A stretch of DNA of 64,000 nucleotides. Source: Parafannyhessea umbonata (GTDB lineage: Bacteria > Actinomycetota > Coriobacteriia > Coriobacteriales > Atopobiaceae). The notes beneath the pieces were generated by a model. That model saw nothing but the letters and a program-made list of their open reading frames with translations, had not been told where the DNA came from and did no database searches. The stretch is taken from positions 204,689 to 268,688 of the forward strand of contig NZ_FOGP01000004.1 of assembly GCF_900111255.1 (NCBI RefSeq), in the 5' to 3' direction. Positions 19,272 to 28,446 of this stretch are shown piece by piece (position 1 is the stretch's first letter; each line of letters opens with the position of its first letter). A program made the translations under genes and the position numbers.

Positions 19272-20018
19272 GTGATTCACGTGCTTAATGCTCTCATTGT
19301 CGACGACGAAGCCCCCGCCCGCTCTGAGCTTAGGTTCCTCCTGGAGGAAACCGGGCGCATTGGCAACATCGAAGAGGCTTCCAACGCCCGCGAGGCCGTC
19401 GAGGCTCTGGTCAGGAGTCGTGAGGGAACCGACGCCCGCACCGATGTGCTGTTCCTGGACATCTCGATGCCCAAGACCTCTGGCATGCAGCTTGCCGAGG
19501 CGCTCCACAAGCTCAAGAACCCGCCTGCGGTCGTCTTCGTCACCGCGTACAGCGAGTATGCGGTCGAGGCCTTCAGCGTCGACGCCGTCGACTACCTCAT
19601 GAAGCCCGTTGAGACCGACCGTCTGAACCACGCCCTCGACAAGGTCGAGACGCGCGTCAAGCCCTCCGGTGGCAATCATGGTGCGGTCGAGCGCATCCCG
19701 GTCGAAAAGGGCGGCCGCAAGGTCCTCGTCCCCATCGACCAGATTCGCTACATCGAGGCCAAGGACGACTACTCCTGCATCTACACCGACTCCGATCGTT
19801 ACCTCTCGACCATCTCACTCGCCAAGCTCGAGCAGAAGCTGGTTCCCCACGGCTTCTTCCGCGTGCATCGTGGCTACATCGTCAACCTCGAGCACGTCGA
19901 GGACGTTGAGGTCATCTCCAGCGGAATCCTCCAGCTCGGCCTCAAGGGCATCGAGGACAAGAAGATTCCCGTGTCGCGTCGTCGCGTCGTCGCCCTCAAA
20001 CGCGCTCTCGGCCTCTAG
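19272..20018 (+). CDS. LytTR-family response regulator
   Basis: A 248-residue regulator: receiver domain (about 5-125) with the acidic pair in IVDDEAPAR, phospho-acceptor Asp63 in LFLDISMPKTSG and the conserved Lys in LMKPVE, then a LytTR DNA-binding domain (about 145-245) with RYIEAKDDYSCIYT and FFRVHRGYIVNL. The GTG at 19272 is preferred over an upstream start at 19242 because AGGAAAG lies 4 nt before it. It pairs with the LytS-type kinase just upstream. Targets of such pairs often include cell-surface or transport genes. Confidence 0.9.
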   Translation: MIHVLNALIVDDEAPARSELRFLLEETGRIGNIEEASNAREAVEALVRSREGTDARTDVLFLDISMPKTSGMQLAEALHKLKNPPAVVFVTAYSEYAVEAFSVDAVDYLMKPVETDRLNHALDKVETRVKPSGGNHGAVERIPVEKGGRKVLVPIDQIRYIEAKDDYSCIYTDSDRYLSTISLAKLEQKLVPHGFFRVHRGYIVNLEHVEDVEVISSGILQLGLKGIEDKKIPVSRRRVVALKRALGL

Positions 20019-20026
20019 CGAGCGTC

Positions 20027-20479
20027 ATGCGCTACGACATCGTTTCCGACACGCACGGGCACATCTCGGAGGAGCTTGAGTCGGCGCTCCAGGGTGCGGA
20101 CGTCATCGTTCACGCGGGAGACATCTGCTCGGACATCGACCTTCTGCACCTCGAGACCATCGCCCCTGTCCATGCGTGCTACGGCAACAACGACTGGGGC
20201 TACGACTACGGTCCGTTCGTGATGCACAACATCACGCGTTTCTTCTCGGAGGGGCTTCGCTGGGAGATTTGCCACTATCGCGAGCGGCTTGACCTCGAGA
20301 CTTGCGAGGTTGCCGTCTGCGGGCACACCCATCGTCCCTTTGTCGAGAAGGACCCGCGTACCGGGGCGCTGGTCATGAATCCTGGCAGCCCGACCTATCC
20401 CCGTGCGGGGTATCCCTCGATGGGGAGAATCATCGTGGAGAAAGGCACCATTCTGAGTGCCGAGATCATCCGTCTTTAG
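20027..20479 (+). CDS. YfcE/MJ0936-type metallophosphoesterase
   Basis: A 150-residue single-domain phosphodiesterase of the calcineurin superfamily. Metal ligands are visible in order: D-x-H in SDTHGH (near residue 7), HAGD, GNNDW, and GHTHRPF. Members hydrolyse simple phosphodiesters; the natural substrate is usually unknown. It starts 8 nt after the response regulator stop with a weak ribosome site, so it is likely read through from that operon. Length is normal to slightly short. Confidence 0.88.
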   Translation: MRYDIVSDTHGHISEELESALQGADVIVHAGDICSDIDLLHLETIAPVHACYGNNDWGYDYGPFVMHNITRFFSEGLRWEICHYRERLDLETCEVAVCGHTHRPFVEKDPRTGALVMNPGSPTYPRAGYPSMGRIIVEKGTILSAEIIRL

Positions 20480-20506
20480 GGAGCTGTCAAGACATGCAAG
20501 AAAGTC

Positions 20507-20536
20507 GGCCCCTCGCGCCTTCGAACGCGAGGGGCC
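20507..20536. terminator. Bidirectional terminator-like hairpin
   Basis: GGCCCCTCGCG pairs with CGCGAGGGGCC (11 bp) between two convergent genes. The T-rich tracts on either side are modest (GTCGTTTT on plus, GACTTTCTT on minus). Confidence 0.65.
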
Positions 20537-20589
20537 GATTGTCGTTTTGGGAGGCATGGTTCGGGCGGACGAGACAGCAACGCCCCCAG

Positions 20590-21288
20590 CTAGGTTTGCG
20601 CGCTCTCGCCGTGCTCGCCTAGGAAGAGGGGTGCCACCAGCTTCGTGTAGACGCACAGCCAGGCCAGCGACACGCAGAAGCCTGCGATGACGTCGGAGGC
20701 GTAGTGAACGCCTAAGTACACGCGGCTCAGACCGACCAACAGGACGACGGTTCCGAACCCCGCGACGCCGAGCCACTTGACGAAGCGGTCCTTCTCGTAG
20801 TGCCAGACCATCCAGGCGAGCAGCCCGTAGAAGCCCATTGACACCATCGAGTGGCCCGAGGGGAAGCTGTAGCCGGTCTCGGCGATCAGACGGAAGCCAT
20901 CCGGGCGAGGGCGCTGCACGACCTCCTTCAGGATGAGGTTCAGGAGGGTGATGCCAACCAGGTTGACCGTCGCGCACATGCCCGGCTTGCGCCCCGGTGC
21001 GAAGACCTCGACGGCCAGAAGCATCACCAGCAGGACTACCGGCAGTGCGAGCTCAGAGATTGACTGCATGATCGGCGTGAGCCAGGGGCGGCGCAGGAAC
21101 AGGACGAAGAACTTGTAGGCCGAGACGTCAAAGCTGAACATGCCGACCTGGTTGACCTCGCCCATCAGCCAGACAAACAGAACGAGCGCCACCGAAAAGA
21201 CGATGGCGCGCGGGTTGTTGCTTACGAGATTTGCGAATCCCTGCGTGGCCTGGCGTATGCGCGCGGTCAGGTTGTGCACTAGAGGCAT
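20590..21288 (-). CDS. PAP2-family membrane phosphatase
   Basis: A 232-residue membrane protein with about five or six hydrophobic segments and the three PAP2 motifs: KEVVQRPRP, PSGH, and SRVYLGVHYASDV. These enzymes dephosphorylate phosphatidate, undecaprenyl pyrophosphate or similar lipids on the outer face of the membrane; the substrate is not evident here. The ATG at 21288 overlaps the trxA stop by 10 nt, so translation is coupled to thioredoxin. A longer frame would lie inside trxA. Confidence 0.9.
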   Translation of the reverse strand: MPLVHNLTARIRQATQGFANLVSNNPRAIVFSVALVLFVWLMGEVNQVGMFSFDVSAYKFFVLFLRRPWLTPIMQSISELALPVVLLVMLLAVEVFAPGRKPGMCATVNLVGITLLNLILKEVVQRPRPDGFRLIAETGYSFPSGHSMVSMGFYGLLAWMVWHYEKDRFVKWLGVAGFGTVVLLVGLSRVYLGVHYASDVIAGFCVSLAWLCVYTKLVAPLFLGEHGESAQT

Positions 21289-21596
21289 GCCCTGATCTCT
21301 GCTTCCAGGTCGGCGCGGGGCATGTTGCCCACAAGCGTGCGGACGCACTCTCCACCCTTGAAGACCATGATGGTCGGGATGGAGACGATCTGGAAGCGCT
21401 GCGCCAGCTCGGCTTCGTCGTCTACGTTGCACTTGTAGAGGACTGCCTGGTCGGACATGCCGCCGACGACGGCCTCAATAACGGGGCCCAGCGCGCGGCA
21501 GGGACCGCACCAGGAAGCCCAGAAGTCAACGACGACGGCCCTGTCGCTGTTCGCGATGACGGAGTCGAACGACGCTGCGGAAATAGCCTCTGCCAT
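21279..21596 (-). CDS. trxA: Thioredoxin
   Basis: A 105-residue dithiol-disulfide oxidoreductase that keeps cytoplasmic proteins reduced. It has the active site WCGPC (Cys30, Cys33) in VVDFWASWCGPC, the cis-proline in SIPTIMVFKGG and a normal length. There is no signal peptide. The next gene on the strand, PAP2 phosphatase, overlaps its end. A thioredoxin reductase is not in this window. Confidence 0.96.
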   Translation of the reverse strand: MAEAISAASFDSVIANSDRAVVVDFWASWCGPCRALGPVIEAVVGGMSDQAVLYKCNVDDEAELAQRFQIVSIPTIMVFKGGECVRTLVGNMPRADLEAEIRACL

Positions 21597-21740
21597 GAAT
21601 AAACTCCTAACGGTTTGTGCGGAAGTCTGATTCCGCGCTCTTTACTGTTGCCCTTATACCCACGCGTGTGGGATTGCAGCGTTAGAATTGGCGAGAAACA
21701 CAACTGGCGGGGTCGCGCCCCACCTCCAAGGAGGGCATTC

Positions 21741-22292
21741 ATGCAAGAAAGCGCCGCACGAAAGCAGGAGTACGTCGAGAAGGCCAGGGCGGAGCTTGCC
21801 ACTCTGGCCGCTGAGGGGCTCAGGAGCTCTGGCAATGCGTTCTCGTCGGTGCTGTTTCTGAAGGGCGACCTGTCGGAAGACGAGAAGGGCGGCCAGCCCC
21901 TGCTCTCGGGCGAGGACGGCAAAGCCTTGCGCGCCTCGCTTGTGGCGCTGGGCTATGCGCCTGAGGACTGGGTCTGCGTCGCCGCAGCGGGAAATGACGG
22001 CGAGCCGATTGACCCGGCACTTCTCCGCAAGGCCATAATGACCCTCGATCCCGCCACGGTCATCGCCTGCGACGACGCGGCGACGGCAGACCTGCGCGAG
22101 GCCTTCTCGGACGAGCTCAGTGACCTCGAGAGCTTTGAGCAGGCCATGATGCTTCCGGGCGAGCTAGCGACCATCATGGGAATGCGCATGATGAACCTGG
22201 GCGGTTTTGCCGCTGCCCTGGCCGACAAGGAGCAGAAGCAGCTCATGTGGTCGCGTCTCAAGAGGCTGCCCCCTCTGGGCGCGCCTTACTAG
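21741..22292 (+). CDS. Unknown protein, possibly uracil-DNA glycosylase-like
   Basis: A 183-residue soluble protein. AAGGAGG lies 8 nt before the ATG at 21741 and fixes the start. The middle reads LLSGEDGKALRASLVALGY, then WVCVAA and LDPATVIACDDAA. This order weakly recalls uracil-DNA glycosylase superfamily proteins, in which a flavour of GxxG-xxL is followed by a strand ending in N/A and then by a PxxIIxLG-like strand. The catalytic motifs of active glycosylases are not evident. It is divergent from trxA and has no operon partner. Treat as a hypothetical with a tentative fold hint. Confidence 0.65.
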   Translation: MQESAARKQEYVEKARAELATLAAEGLRSSGNAFSSVLFLKGDLSEDEKGGQPLLSGEDGKALRASLVALGYAPEDWVCVAAAGNDGEPIDPALLRKAIMTLDPATVIACDDAATADLREAFSDELSDLESFEQAMMLPGELATIMGMRMMNLGGFAAALADKEQKQLMWSRLKRLPPLGAPY

Positions 22293-22456
22293 CTCGGTTG
22301 ATTCTGCTGGACAAACGACTTCGAATCAGCGTCCACCTGGCTTCCGATGGCAAGAAAAAATGGCAAACGGCTTGATGTTCTCGGTATCCGCGCTCCTGCG
22401 CCGCTAAAATAAACACGCATGGCTATGCGTCCACGTGGCGCGCGACATCATCGAGC

Positions 22457-22475
22457 CCGCCGCATGGTGCGGCGG
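22457..22475 (+). other. Leader hairpin upstream of pgi
   Basis: CCGCCGCA-TGG-TGCGGCGG, ending 19 nt before the start. A second small stem, ACGCATGGCTATGCGT, lies about 30 nt further up. Confidence 0.6.
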
Positions 22476-22494
22476 CTTAAGCAGAGGAGCTAGC

Positions 22495-24189
22495 ATGGCA
22501 GACGTTCCTGCACCTATCGATGTTACCCAGACTTCCGAGTGGCATGCCCTCCAGCAGCACTTCGAGAAGATTCAGTCTTCGGGCGCCAACCTCAAGTCGT
22601 GGTTTGCCAACGACCCGCAGCGCGTGAAGAAGCTCTCCTACGATCTCTCCGACCTTCACTTCGACCTCTCGAAGAACCTCGTGAGCGACGAGACGATCAA
22701 GCTTCTCGTCGCCCTGGGCAAGGCCGTCGACCTTGAGGGCCGTCGTGACGCGATGTTCTCGGGCGTCCACATCAACACTACCGAGGACCGCGCCGTTCTG
22801 CACACCGCCCTTCGCCGTCCGGCGAGCGAGGCCGGCAGCCTGATTGTCGACGGGCAGGACGCCGTCGCTGACGTGCACGAGGTGCTCGACCGCATGTACG
22901 CCTTCGCCAACAAGGTTCGCTCCGGCGAGTGGAAGGGCGTCACGGGCAAGAAGATCGAGAACGTCGTCTCCATCGGCATTGGTGGCTCCGACCTCGGTCC
23001 GGTCATGGTGTACGAGGCGCTCAAGCCCTACGCTGACGCCGGAATCAACGTCCGCTACGTCTCTAACATCGACCCCAACGACATGGCCGAGAAGGTCAAG
23101 GGACTCGACCCCGAGACCACGCTGGTGATCATCGTCTCCAAGACCTTCACCACGCTCGAGACCATGACCAACGCGCGCGAGGCGAAGGCCTGGCTGCTTG
23201 AGGGCCTCAAGTCCCAGGGCGCCATCGACGGCGGCGACGCATCCGTCGAGAGGGCCATAAAGAGCCACTTCGTGGCCGTCTCCACCAACCTCGAGCTCGT
23301 CGAGCAGTTCGGCATCGACCCCCAGAACGCCTTCGGCTTCTGGAGCTGGGTTGGCGGCCGCTACTCCGTCGATGCCGCGGTCGGCCTGTCCCTCATTATC
23401 GCCTTTGGCCCCGAGGTCTTTAAGGACTTCCTCGCTGGCTTCCACGACCTGGACACCTACTTCTGCGAGACTCCGCTCGAGCAGAACGTCGTTGCCCTGA
23501 TGGGCCTGCTCAACGTCTGGTATGTGAACTTCTACAAGGCCGAGAGCCATGCGGTCCTTCCGTATGACCAGTACCTGCACCGCTTCCCGGCGTACCTGCA
23601 GCAGCTCACCATGGAGTCCAACGGCAAGTCCACGCGCTGGGACGGCACGCCTGTGACCTGCGAGACCGGCGAGATCTTCTGGGGTGAGGCGGGCACTAAC
23701 GGCCAGCATGCGTTCTACCAGCTGATTCACCAGGGCACCCGCATGATTCCCGCTGACTTTATCGCGTTCGCCAACACCCCCAACCCCACCAAGGACGGCG
23801 AGCAGGACGTTCACGAGCTCTTCCTGGGTAACTTCCTGGCTCAGACCAAGGCCCTTGCCTTCGGCAAGACGGCAGACGAGGTTCGTGCTGAGGGCACGGC
23901 GGAGTGGATGGTTCCCGCCCGCGTGTTCACGGGCAACCGTCCGACCACGTCCGTCTTCGGCGAGGCTCTGACCCCGCACGCCCTGGGCGAGCTCATCGCG
24001 CTCTACGAGCACATCACCTTCGTTGAGGGCACGGTCTGGGGCCTTGACTCCTACGACCAGTGGGGTGTCGAGCTCGGCAAGCAGCTTGCCAAGCAGATTA
24101 CTCCCGCCCTTCACGATGACGAGGCCCTTGCTTTGCAGGACGAGTCTACTAAGGCGCTCATCGCGTACTACCGCGCTCACCGCAAGTAG
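22495..24189 (+). CDS. pgi: Glucose-6-phosphate isomerase
   Basis: Interconverts glucose-6-phosphate and fructose-6-phosphate in glycolysis. The 564-residue protein belongs to the long form (bacterial/eukaryotic PGI). It shows [11 protein letters not shown], the phosphate loop [25 protein letters not shown] and the catalytic region [10 protein letters not shown], with the His of [22 protein letters not shown] lies 6 nt before the ATG at 22495. An upstream ATG adds 20 residues that overlap the leader hairpin. It stands alone with its own terminator. Confidence 0.96.
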   Translation: MADVPAPIDVTQTSEWHALQQHFEKIQSSGANLKSWFANDPQRVKKLSYDLSDLHFDLSKNLVSDETIKLLVALGKAVDLEGRRDAMFSGVHINTTEDRAVLHTALRRPASEAGSLIVDGQDAVADVHEVLDRMYAFANKVRSGEWKGVTGKKIENVVSIGIGGSDLGPVMVYEALKPYADAGINVRYVSNIDPNDMAEKVKGLDPETTLVIIVSKTFTTLETMTNAREAKAWLLEGLKSQGAIDGGDASVERAIKSHFVAVSTNLELVEQFGIDPQNAFGFWSWVGGRYSVDAAVGLSLIIAFGPEVFKDFLAGFHDLDTYFCETPLEQNVVALMGLLNVWYVNFYKAESHAVLPYDQYLHRFPAYLQQLTMESNGKSTRWDGTPVTCETGEIFWGEAGTNGQHAFYQLIHQGTRMIPADFIAFANTPNPTKDGEQDVHELFLGNFLAQTKALAFGKTADEVRAEGTAEWMVPARVFTGNRPTTSVFGEALTPHALGELIALYEHITFVEGTVWGLDSYDQWGVELGKQLAKQITPALHDDEALALQDESTKALIAYYRAHRK

Positions 24190-24223
24190 CCAGAAGCGCA
24201 TGTTGCGACCATAGAGTGGCGCA

Positions 24224-24263
24224 AAGCCGCCTGTTCCCCATGCTGGTGGGCAGGCGGCTTTTT
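24224..24263 (+). terminator. pgi terminator
   Basis: AAGCCGCCTG pairs with CAGGCGGCTT, with an inner CCCA/TGGG stem, followed by TTT. Confidence 0.88.
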
Positions 24264-24306
24264 CATCGACCTATGGCGCGTCGAGCGTGGGGCGTTGCGT
24301 GGACGT

Positions 24307-24966
24307 CTAGTTGTTTAGGAGAGATGCCGAGGGCATTGAGGGGTCGACGCGTAGGATTTTTTTGACGCCCGCTTCCGAAAGGCGGGTCACCTGATCGTCC
24401 GTGATGCCCGTGTCGGTAATCAAAAGGTCGACCTCGTCAGCTAATCCGAGCTGAAAGCTTGAGGTGACCCCGATTTTTGAGGAGTCGGCAAGGACGACGT
24501 GGTATTTAGAGCGCTCGAGCATCATGGCGTTGACCGCGGGCTCCGGAGCGGTTGCTGACGTGAGGCCGTATTCTGCCGAGATGCCGGTGCAGCCAAGGAA
24601 GCACTTCGCTGCCGTAACCTTGGCAATGCTGTTGATAGCGGCGGCTCCGGTAAGGGGGCTGCGCGGCGGGTGGACTTCTCCGCCGGTAAGCAGCAGTGAC
24701 ACATTGGGACGGATTCCATCAAGCAGGACTGCCTTTCCCATGTTCGTCATGCATGTGACGTCTTCGGCTTCGATGTGGTCGAGGACCCCAATGGCTGTGG
24801 CGCTGGTGTTGATGAGAATCAGGTCGCCGTCCTCCACGTAGCCTGCGGCGAGGCGTGAGATTGCCGTTATCGCTCGGATTTGGCGCGACCCAGACGGTCT
24901 TCCCATGGGGTTCAGCAGCTTGGCGGTTCCGTACTCTCGCGTGAGCACTCTGCGCGCCTCGAGGTT
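24307..24966 (-). pseudogene. DeoR-family sugar regulator, N-terminus deleted
   Basis: About 218 codons of the C-terminal sensor domain of a DeoR/GlpR repressor. From the junction inward it reads VLTREYGTA (the usual link after the DNA-binding domain), AAGYVEDGDLILINTSATA, LLTGGEVHP and VVLADSSKIG, to a normal end. The roughly 50-residue helix-turn-helix that should come first is missing. Upstream of the junction, the frame stays open by chance across the antisense of the neighbouring aldolase fragment. Without its DNA-binding part the protein cannot act as a repressor. Intact members are about 250 residues. Confidence 0.8.
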
Positions 24967-25440
24967 ATCTCTGGAATCAAGGAGAGGTTCGGCGATGACA
25001 TGATTGTCGGCGCCGGTACCGTCATGGAGGCGGCTACCGCGCGCATGGCGGTCATGTCTGGGGCACAGTTTGTCGTCGCGAACATGATGAGCGACGAGGT
25101 CGCGACAATCTGCAATCTCTATCAGATTCCCTATGCACCGGGCTGCACAACGATGACTGAGGCGAACCATGCCCTCTCGATCGGGGCGTCTTTCGTCAAG
25201 TGCTTCCCCATCTCGAATACCTGTGGCCCACAGCTCGTCGGGCTCTTTAAGACGCCGACTCCCTGGATGCCCCTCATGATTTCTGGCGGTATCAACCTGG
25301 ATAACCTTGCCGACTGGGTGAGGTCGGGCGCCGAATGCTATGGCATGGGGAGCCTCCTCGCGAAGGGAACTGCTGGCGAAATCGCGTCCAACGCAGCGCA
25401 GGTTCGCAAGATCATCGACGAGACTCGCGCGAGCATGTAG
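24958..25440 (+). pseudogene. eda: KDPG/KHG aldolase, N-terminus deleted
   Basis: About 160 residues covering the C-terminal three quarters of a 2-keto-3-deoxy-6-phosphogluconate aldolase. Visible are GAGTV, the Schiff-base lysine in FVKCFPIS and the phosphate-binding ISGGINLDN. The first 45-50 residues, which carry the catalytic Glu and Arg (E45 and R49 in E. coli Eda), are replaced by antisense of the DeoR gene. No ribosome site or start fits near the junction. The aldolase is therefore probably inactive, although the frame remains open. It precedes transaldolase and transketolase genes, consistent with an old sugar-acid or pentose operon. Confidence 0.8.
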
Positions 25441-25550
25441 CTCGCTGTGGCCAAGCTCTCGAAGGGGCTTCTCGGCCGCATTGCACAACCGCCTATGTGC
25501 GGGCGATTCATTTTCGTCCCGCGACGATGCCTTCAAAAGAAAGGGAAAAC

Positions 25551-26234
25551 ATGAAGTTCTTTATCGACACTGCTGACATTGACGAGATCAAGGAGGCCAT
25601 GAGCTGGGGGTGTCTGGCGGGAGTGACGACAAACCCCTCGCTGTATGCGTGAACTGGCGGCAAGCTTGCCGATTTCGAGGGTCACATGGTGAAGATTGCC
25701 GAGATCTGCAAGGGGCTGCCCGTCTCCGCTGAGTCCCAGTCCAAAACCGTCGAGGGAATGATTGAGGACGGTCGTCGCCTTTCTGCCCTTGCTCCAAACA
25801 TCGTCGTCAAGCTCCCCATCTGCGCTGAGTCGCTTGCTGCCACGCACATACTTGCCTCTGAGGGCGTTCGCATCAACATGACGCTTATCTTCAGCGCTCC
25901 GCAGGCACTTCTCGCCGCGAATGCCGGCGCGCGCTACGTAAGCCCCTTTGTAGGCCGCTTCGATGACATCGGAGAGGATGGCATCTCCGAGCTCAATAAT
26001 GTCGTTTCGGCAATCGGCAACTATGACTGGGGCGGAAAGAACGTCGACAACCAGGTCGAGATTATTACCGCTTCCGTCAGAACTCCGAATCATGTAACCC
26101 AGGCCGCCCTCATGGGGGCCGACATTGCCACCGTTCCGCTCTCCGCCCTCAAGAAGTGCCTCAAGCATCCCCTGACCGACCAGGGCATGGCGTCCTTTGA
26201 TGCGGATTGGGCCAAGGTCGTCGCCGCCCAGTAG
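25551..26234 (+). pseudogene. TalC/FSA-type transaldolase interrupted by an in-frame TGA
   Basis: A small transaldolase or fructose-6-phosphate aldolase of 228 codons, normal for the family. The start [13 protein letters not shown] and VTTNPSLYA are followed by TGA at 25650-25652 (codon 34). The same frame then continues with the rest of the protein, including the Schiff-base lysine in IVVKLPI, and ends normally at 26234. A single CGA-to-TGA change would explain the stop, since family members have a polar residue here. SD AAAGGG precedes the ATG. Reinitiation at the ATG at 25686 would lack the first strand. Readthrough or selenocysteine are less likely alternatives. Confidence 0.8.
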
Positions 26235-26292
26235 TCGTCTGCCGCACGACTGAACGGCGCGACGTATCAACATCAATAAGGAAAGGGGCATT

Positions 26293-27123
26293 ATGACAGA
26301 CCAAGAGCTGGCGCGCATTGCCAATGAGGTCCGTCGCGGCATCGTCACCGCGGTTCATGCCGCCAAATCCGGCCACCCAGGCGGGTCGCTGTCGATAGCC
26401 GACATTCTTACCTATCTGTACTTTGAGGACATGAGCGTCGATCCGACCGACCCTGGTTGCACGAACCGCGACCGTCTCGTTCTCTCCAAGGGACACGCCG
26501 CTCCAGCGCTCTATTCGGTCCTTGCGGCTCGGGGATTCTTCCACGCGGAAGAGCTTGAGACGCTCCGGCGCATCGGAAGCCGTCTCCAGGGGCATCCGAA
26601 CATGAACGATACGCCGGGCGTCGACATGTCGACCGGCTCGCTCGGGCAGGGTGTCAGCGCAGCCGTCGGCATGGCTCTTGCCGCCAAGCATTGGCATGAG
26701 AGCTGGCGCACGTATGCCATTTTGGGCGACGGTGAACTTGAAGAAGGGCAGGTCTGGGAGGCCGCAATGCTTGCCGGCAACATGCAACTGGACAACCTGT
26801 GCATCGTTGTCGACCACAACGGGCTTCAGATCGACGGGACCATCGAGGAGGTCAACTCGGCCATGCCCGTTGCGGACAAGTTCCACGCATTCAGGTTCAA
26901 CGTGATCGAGCTGACGGACGGCAACGACATGGCCAAGATCCGAGATGCCTTCCAGAAGGCTCGCACACACAAGGGGGAGCCGACCTGCATCGTGGCCGAG
27001 ACGGTCAAGGGCAAGGGCGTCTCCTTCATGGAGAACCAGGTCGGATGGCACGGCAAGGCGCCAAACGACGAACAGTTCGCGCGGGCGATGGCCGAGCTCG
27101 TGGCCGCCGGGAAGGAGCTCTAA
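26293..27123 (+). CDS. Transketolase, N-terminal subunit
   Basis: The TPP-binding half of a split transketolase, which moves two-carbon units between pentose and hexose phosphates. The 276 residues include AAKSGHPGGSLS, LSKGHAAPALY, TGSLGQGVSAAVGMA and the TPP motif GDGELEEGQVWEA...NLCIVVDHNG. SD GGAAAGGGG precedes the ATG. The C-terminal subunit follows with a one-base TAATG overlap, giving equal production. It is the intact part of the otherwise damaged sugar locus. Confidence 0.92.
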   Translation: MTDQELARIANEVRRGIVTAVHAAKSGHPGGSLSIADILTYLYFEDMSVDPTDPGCTNRDRLVLSKGHAAPALYSVLAARGFFHAEELETLRRIGSRLQGHPNMNDTPGVDMSTGSLGQGVSAAVGMALAAKHWHESWRTYAILGDGELEEGQVWEAAMLAGNMQLDNLCIVVDHNGLQIDGTIEEVNSAMPVADKFHAFRFNVIELTDGNDMAKIRDAFQKARTHKGEPTCIVAETVKGKGVSFMENQVGWHGKAPNDEQFARAMAELVAAGKEL

Positions 27124-28064
27124 TGGCTGAGGAGAAGAGAATCGCCACTCGCGTCAGCTACGGTGAGGAGCTTGTGGCGTTGGGCGCCGAGCGCGACGAC
27201 TTTGTGGTCCTGGATGCCGACCTCGCGGCAGCAACCCAAACGAGCAGGTTCAAAGCTGCGTATCCGGATCGCTTCTTCGACTGCGGAATTGCCGAGGGCA
27301 ACATGGTTGGCGTCGCCGCAGGCATTGCGGCTGCGGGTAAGAAAGTATTCTGCTCGACCTTTGCGATGTTCGCCGCCGGGCGCGCGTTCGAGCAGGTCAG
27401 GAATTCCATCGGCTATCCCCATCTCAACGTTAACATCTGTGCGACCCATGCGGGGATTTCGGTTGGCGAGGACGGTGCTACCCATCAGTGCTGCGAGGAC
27501 ATCGCCCTCATGCGCTCCATCCCCGGCATGACCGTTATCGTTCCCTCTGACGACACGGAGGCTCGTGCGGCGGTTCGCGCGGCTCTCGACTGCGCTGGGC
27601 CCGTCTACATTCGCCTTGGCCGTCTAGCGGCCCCTGTCATCAACGACCCTGTGGCATACGACTTCAAGATGGGAAGGGGTGTCACTCTTCGTGAGGGGGG
27701 CGACGTGACCATCGTCGCAACGGGACTCATGGTCGCGGCAGCCATACAGGCCGCCGAAGCGCTTTCTGCAAAGGGCGTGGCCGCCGAGGTAATCAATATC
27801 CACACCGTGAAGCCTCTCGACGAAGAGCTTGTGCGCGCCTCGGCCAAGAAGACGGGCCGAGTTGTGACATGCGAGGAGCACTCAATCATTGGTGGCCTCG
27901 GGGATGCCGTTTTGGCTGCTCTGGCCTCTGACCCGGTTCCCGTGCGCAAGGTCGGGATTAATGACGTCTTCGGTGAGTCTGGACCCGCTCTTGAGCTGCT
28001 GAAAAAGTATGGTCTCGACGCCACTGGCATTGAGCGCGAGGTCTTGGACTTCTTGAAGGATTAG
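27123..28064 (+). CDS. Transketolase, C-terminal subunit
   Basis: The 313-residue pyrimidine-binding and C-terminal half of the split enzyme. It begins RVSYGEELVALG and has DADLAAATQT, the catalytic Glu in DCGIAEGNMVGVAAG, ATHAGISVGEDGATHQ and a regulatory-like C-terminal domain with EEHSIIGGLG. Its ATG overlaps the stop of the N-terminal subunit by one base, so translation is coupled. A terminator follows. Together with the upstream subunit it supplies transketolase activity for pentose phosphates. Confidence 0.92.
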   Translation: MAEEKRIATRVSYGEELVALGAERDDFVVLDADLAAATQTSRFKAAYPDRFFDCGIAEGNMVGVAAGIAAAGKKVFCSTFAMFAAGRAFEQVRNSIGYPHLNVNICATHAGISVGEDGATHQCCEDIALMRSIPGMTVIVPSDDTEARAAVRAALDCAGPVYIRLGRLAAPVINDPVAYDFKMGRGVTLREGGDVTIVATGLMVAAAIQAAEALSAKGVAAEVINIHTVKPLDEELVRASAKKTGRVVTCEEHSIIGGLGDAVLAALASDPVPVRKVGINDVFGESGPALELLKKYGLDATGIEREVLDFLKD

Positions 28065-28099
28065 TATGACGCCCGCCTTGAGCGTTTGGTGGTCGCTGA

Positions 28100-28139
28100 G
28101 CGTCCCGCTGCGAAAAGGCGCAGCGGGACGCTTTTCGTT
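28100..28139 (+). terminator. Transketolase operon terminator
   Basis: GCGTCCCGCTGCG pairs with CGCAGCGGGACGC (13 bp), followed by TTTTCGTTT. Confidence 0.92.
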
Positions 28140-28446
28140 TGGGTGGCTCGTCACCTGTCGAGCAACCCAAACGCGTCTGTCGAAAGAATTGCGACTGCGC
28201 GGTGGGGGACAACCCGGCCAACAAGAACATCCTCGAGACGGCTGATGCCTGGTCGAGCACCGTCAGGCCACCAAAGACGGCATGGTGGACTGCGTCTATC
28301 CGTTGCGCGACCACACGAGCGACATGGCCACAGCGAACGAGCTCCTGGCCGACAGCCAGGATCCCTACGGCTTCCTTTGCGGCAAGACGCGCGAGGTCAT
28401 AGGGGACGAGTTCCGATCGACATGTGACGGCGGCCGGGGGACGGGC
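28140..28446 (+). other. Gap with possible gene remnant
   Basis: About 300 bp with no intact gene. Two overlapping plus-strand frames read like parts of one protein if a frameshift near 28258 is allowed (GDNPANKNILETADAW in one frame, DHTSDMATANELLADSQDPY in the other). I do not recognise the family. It may be a decayed gene or chance coding-like sequence. Confidence 0.3.

Noticed and set aside
24880..24957. N-terminal extension of the aldolase frame
   Set aside because: It is the antisense of the DeoR fragment; no SD fits the ATG at 24880 and the catalytic Glu/Arg segment is absent.
24967..25536. N-terminal extension of the DeoR-like frame to 409 residues
   Set aside because: This part is the antisense of the KDPG aldolase fragment, not protein-like, and does not supply a DNA-binding domain.
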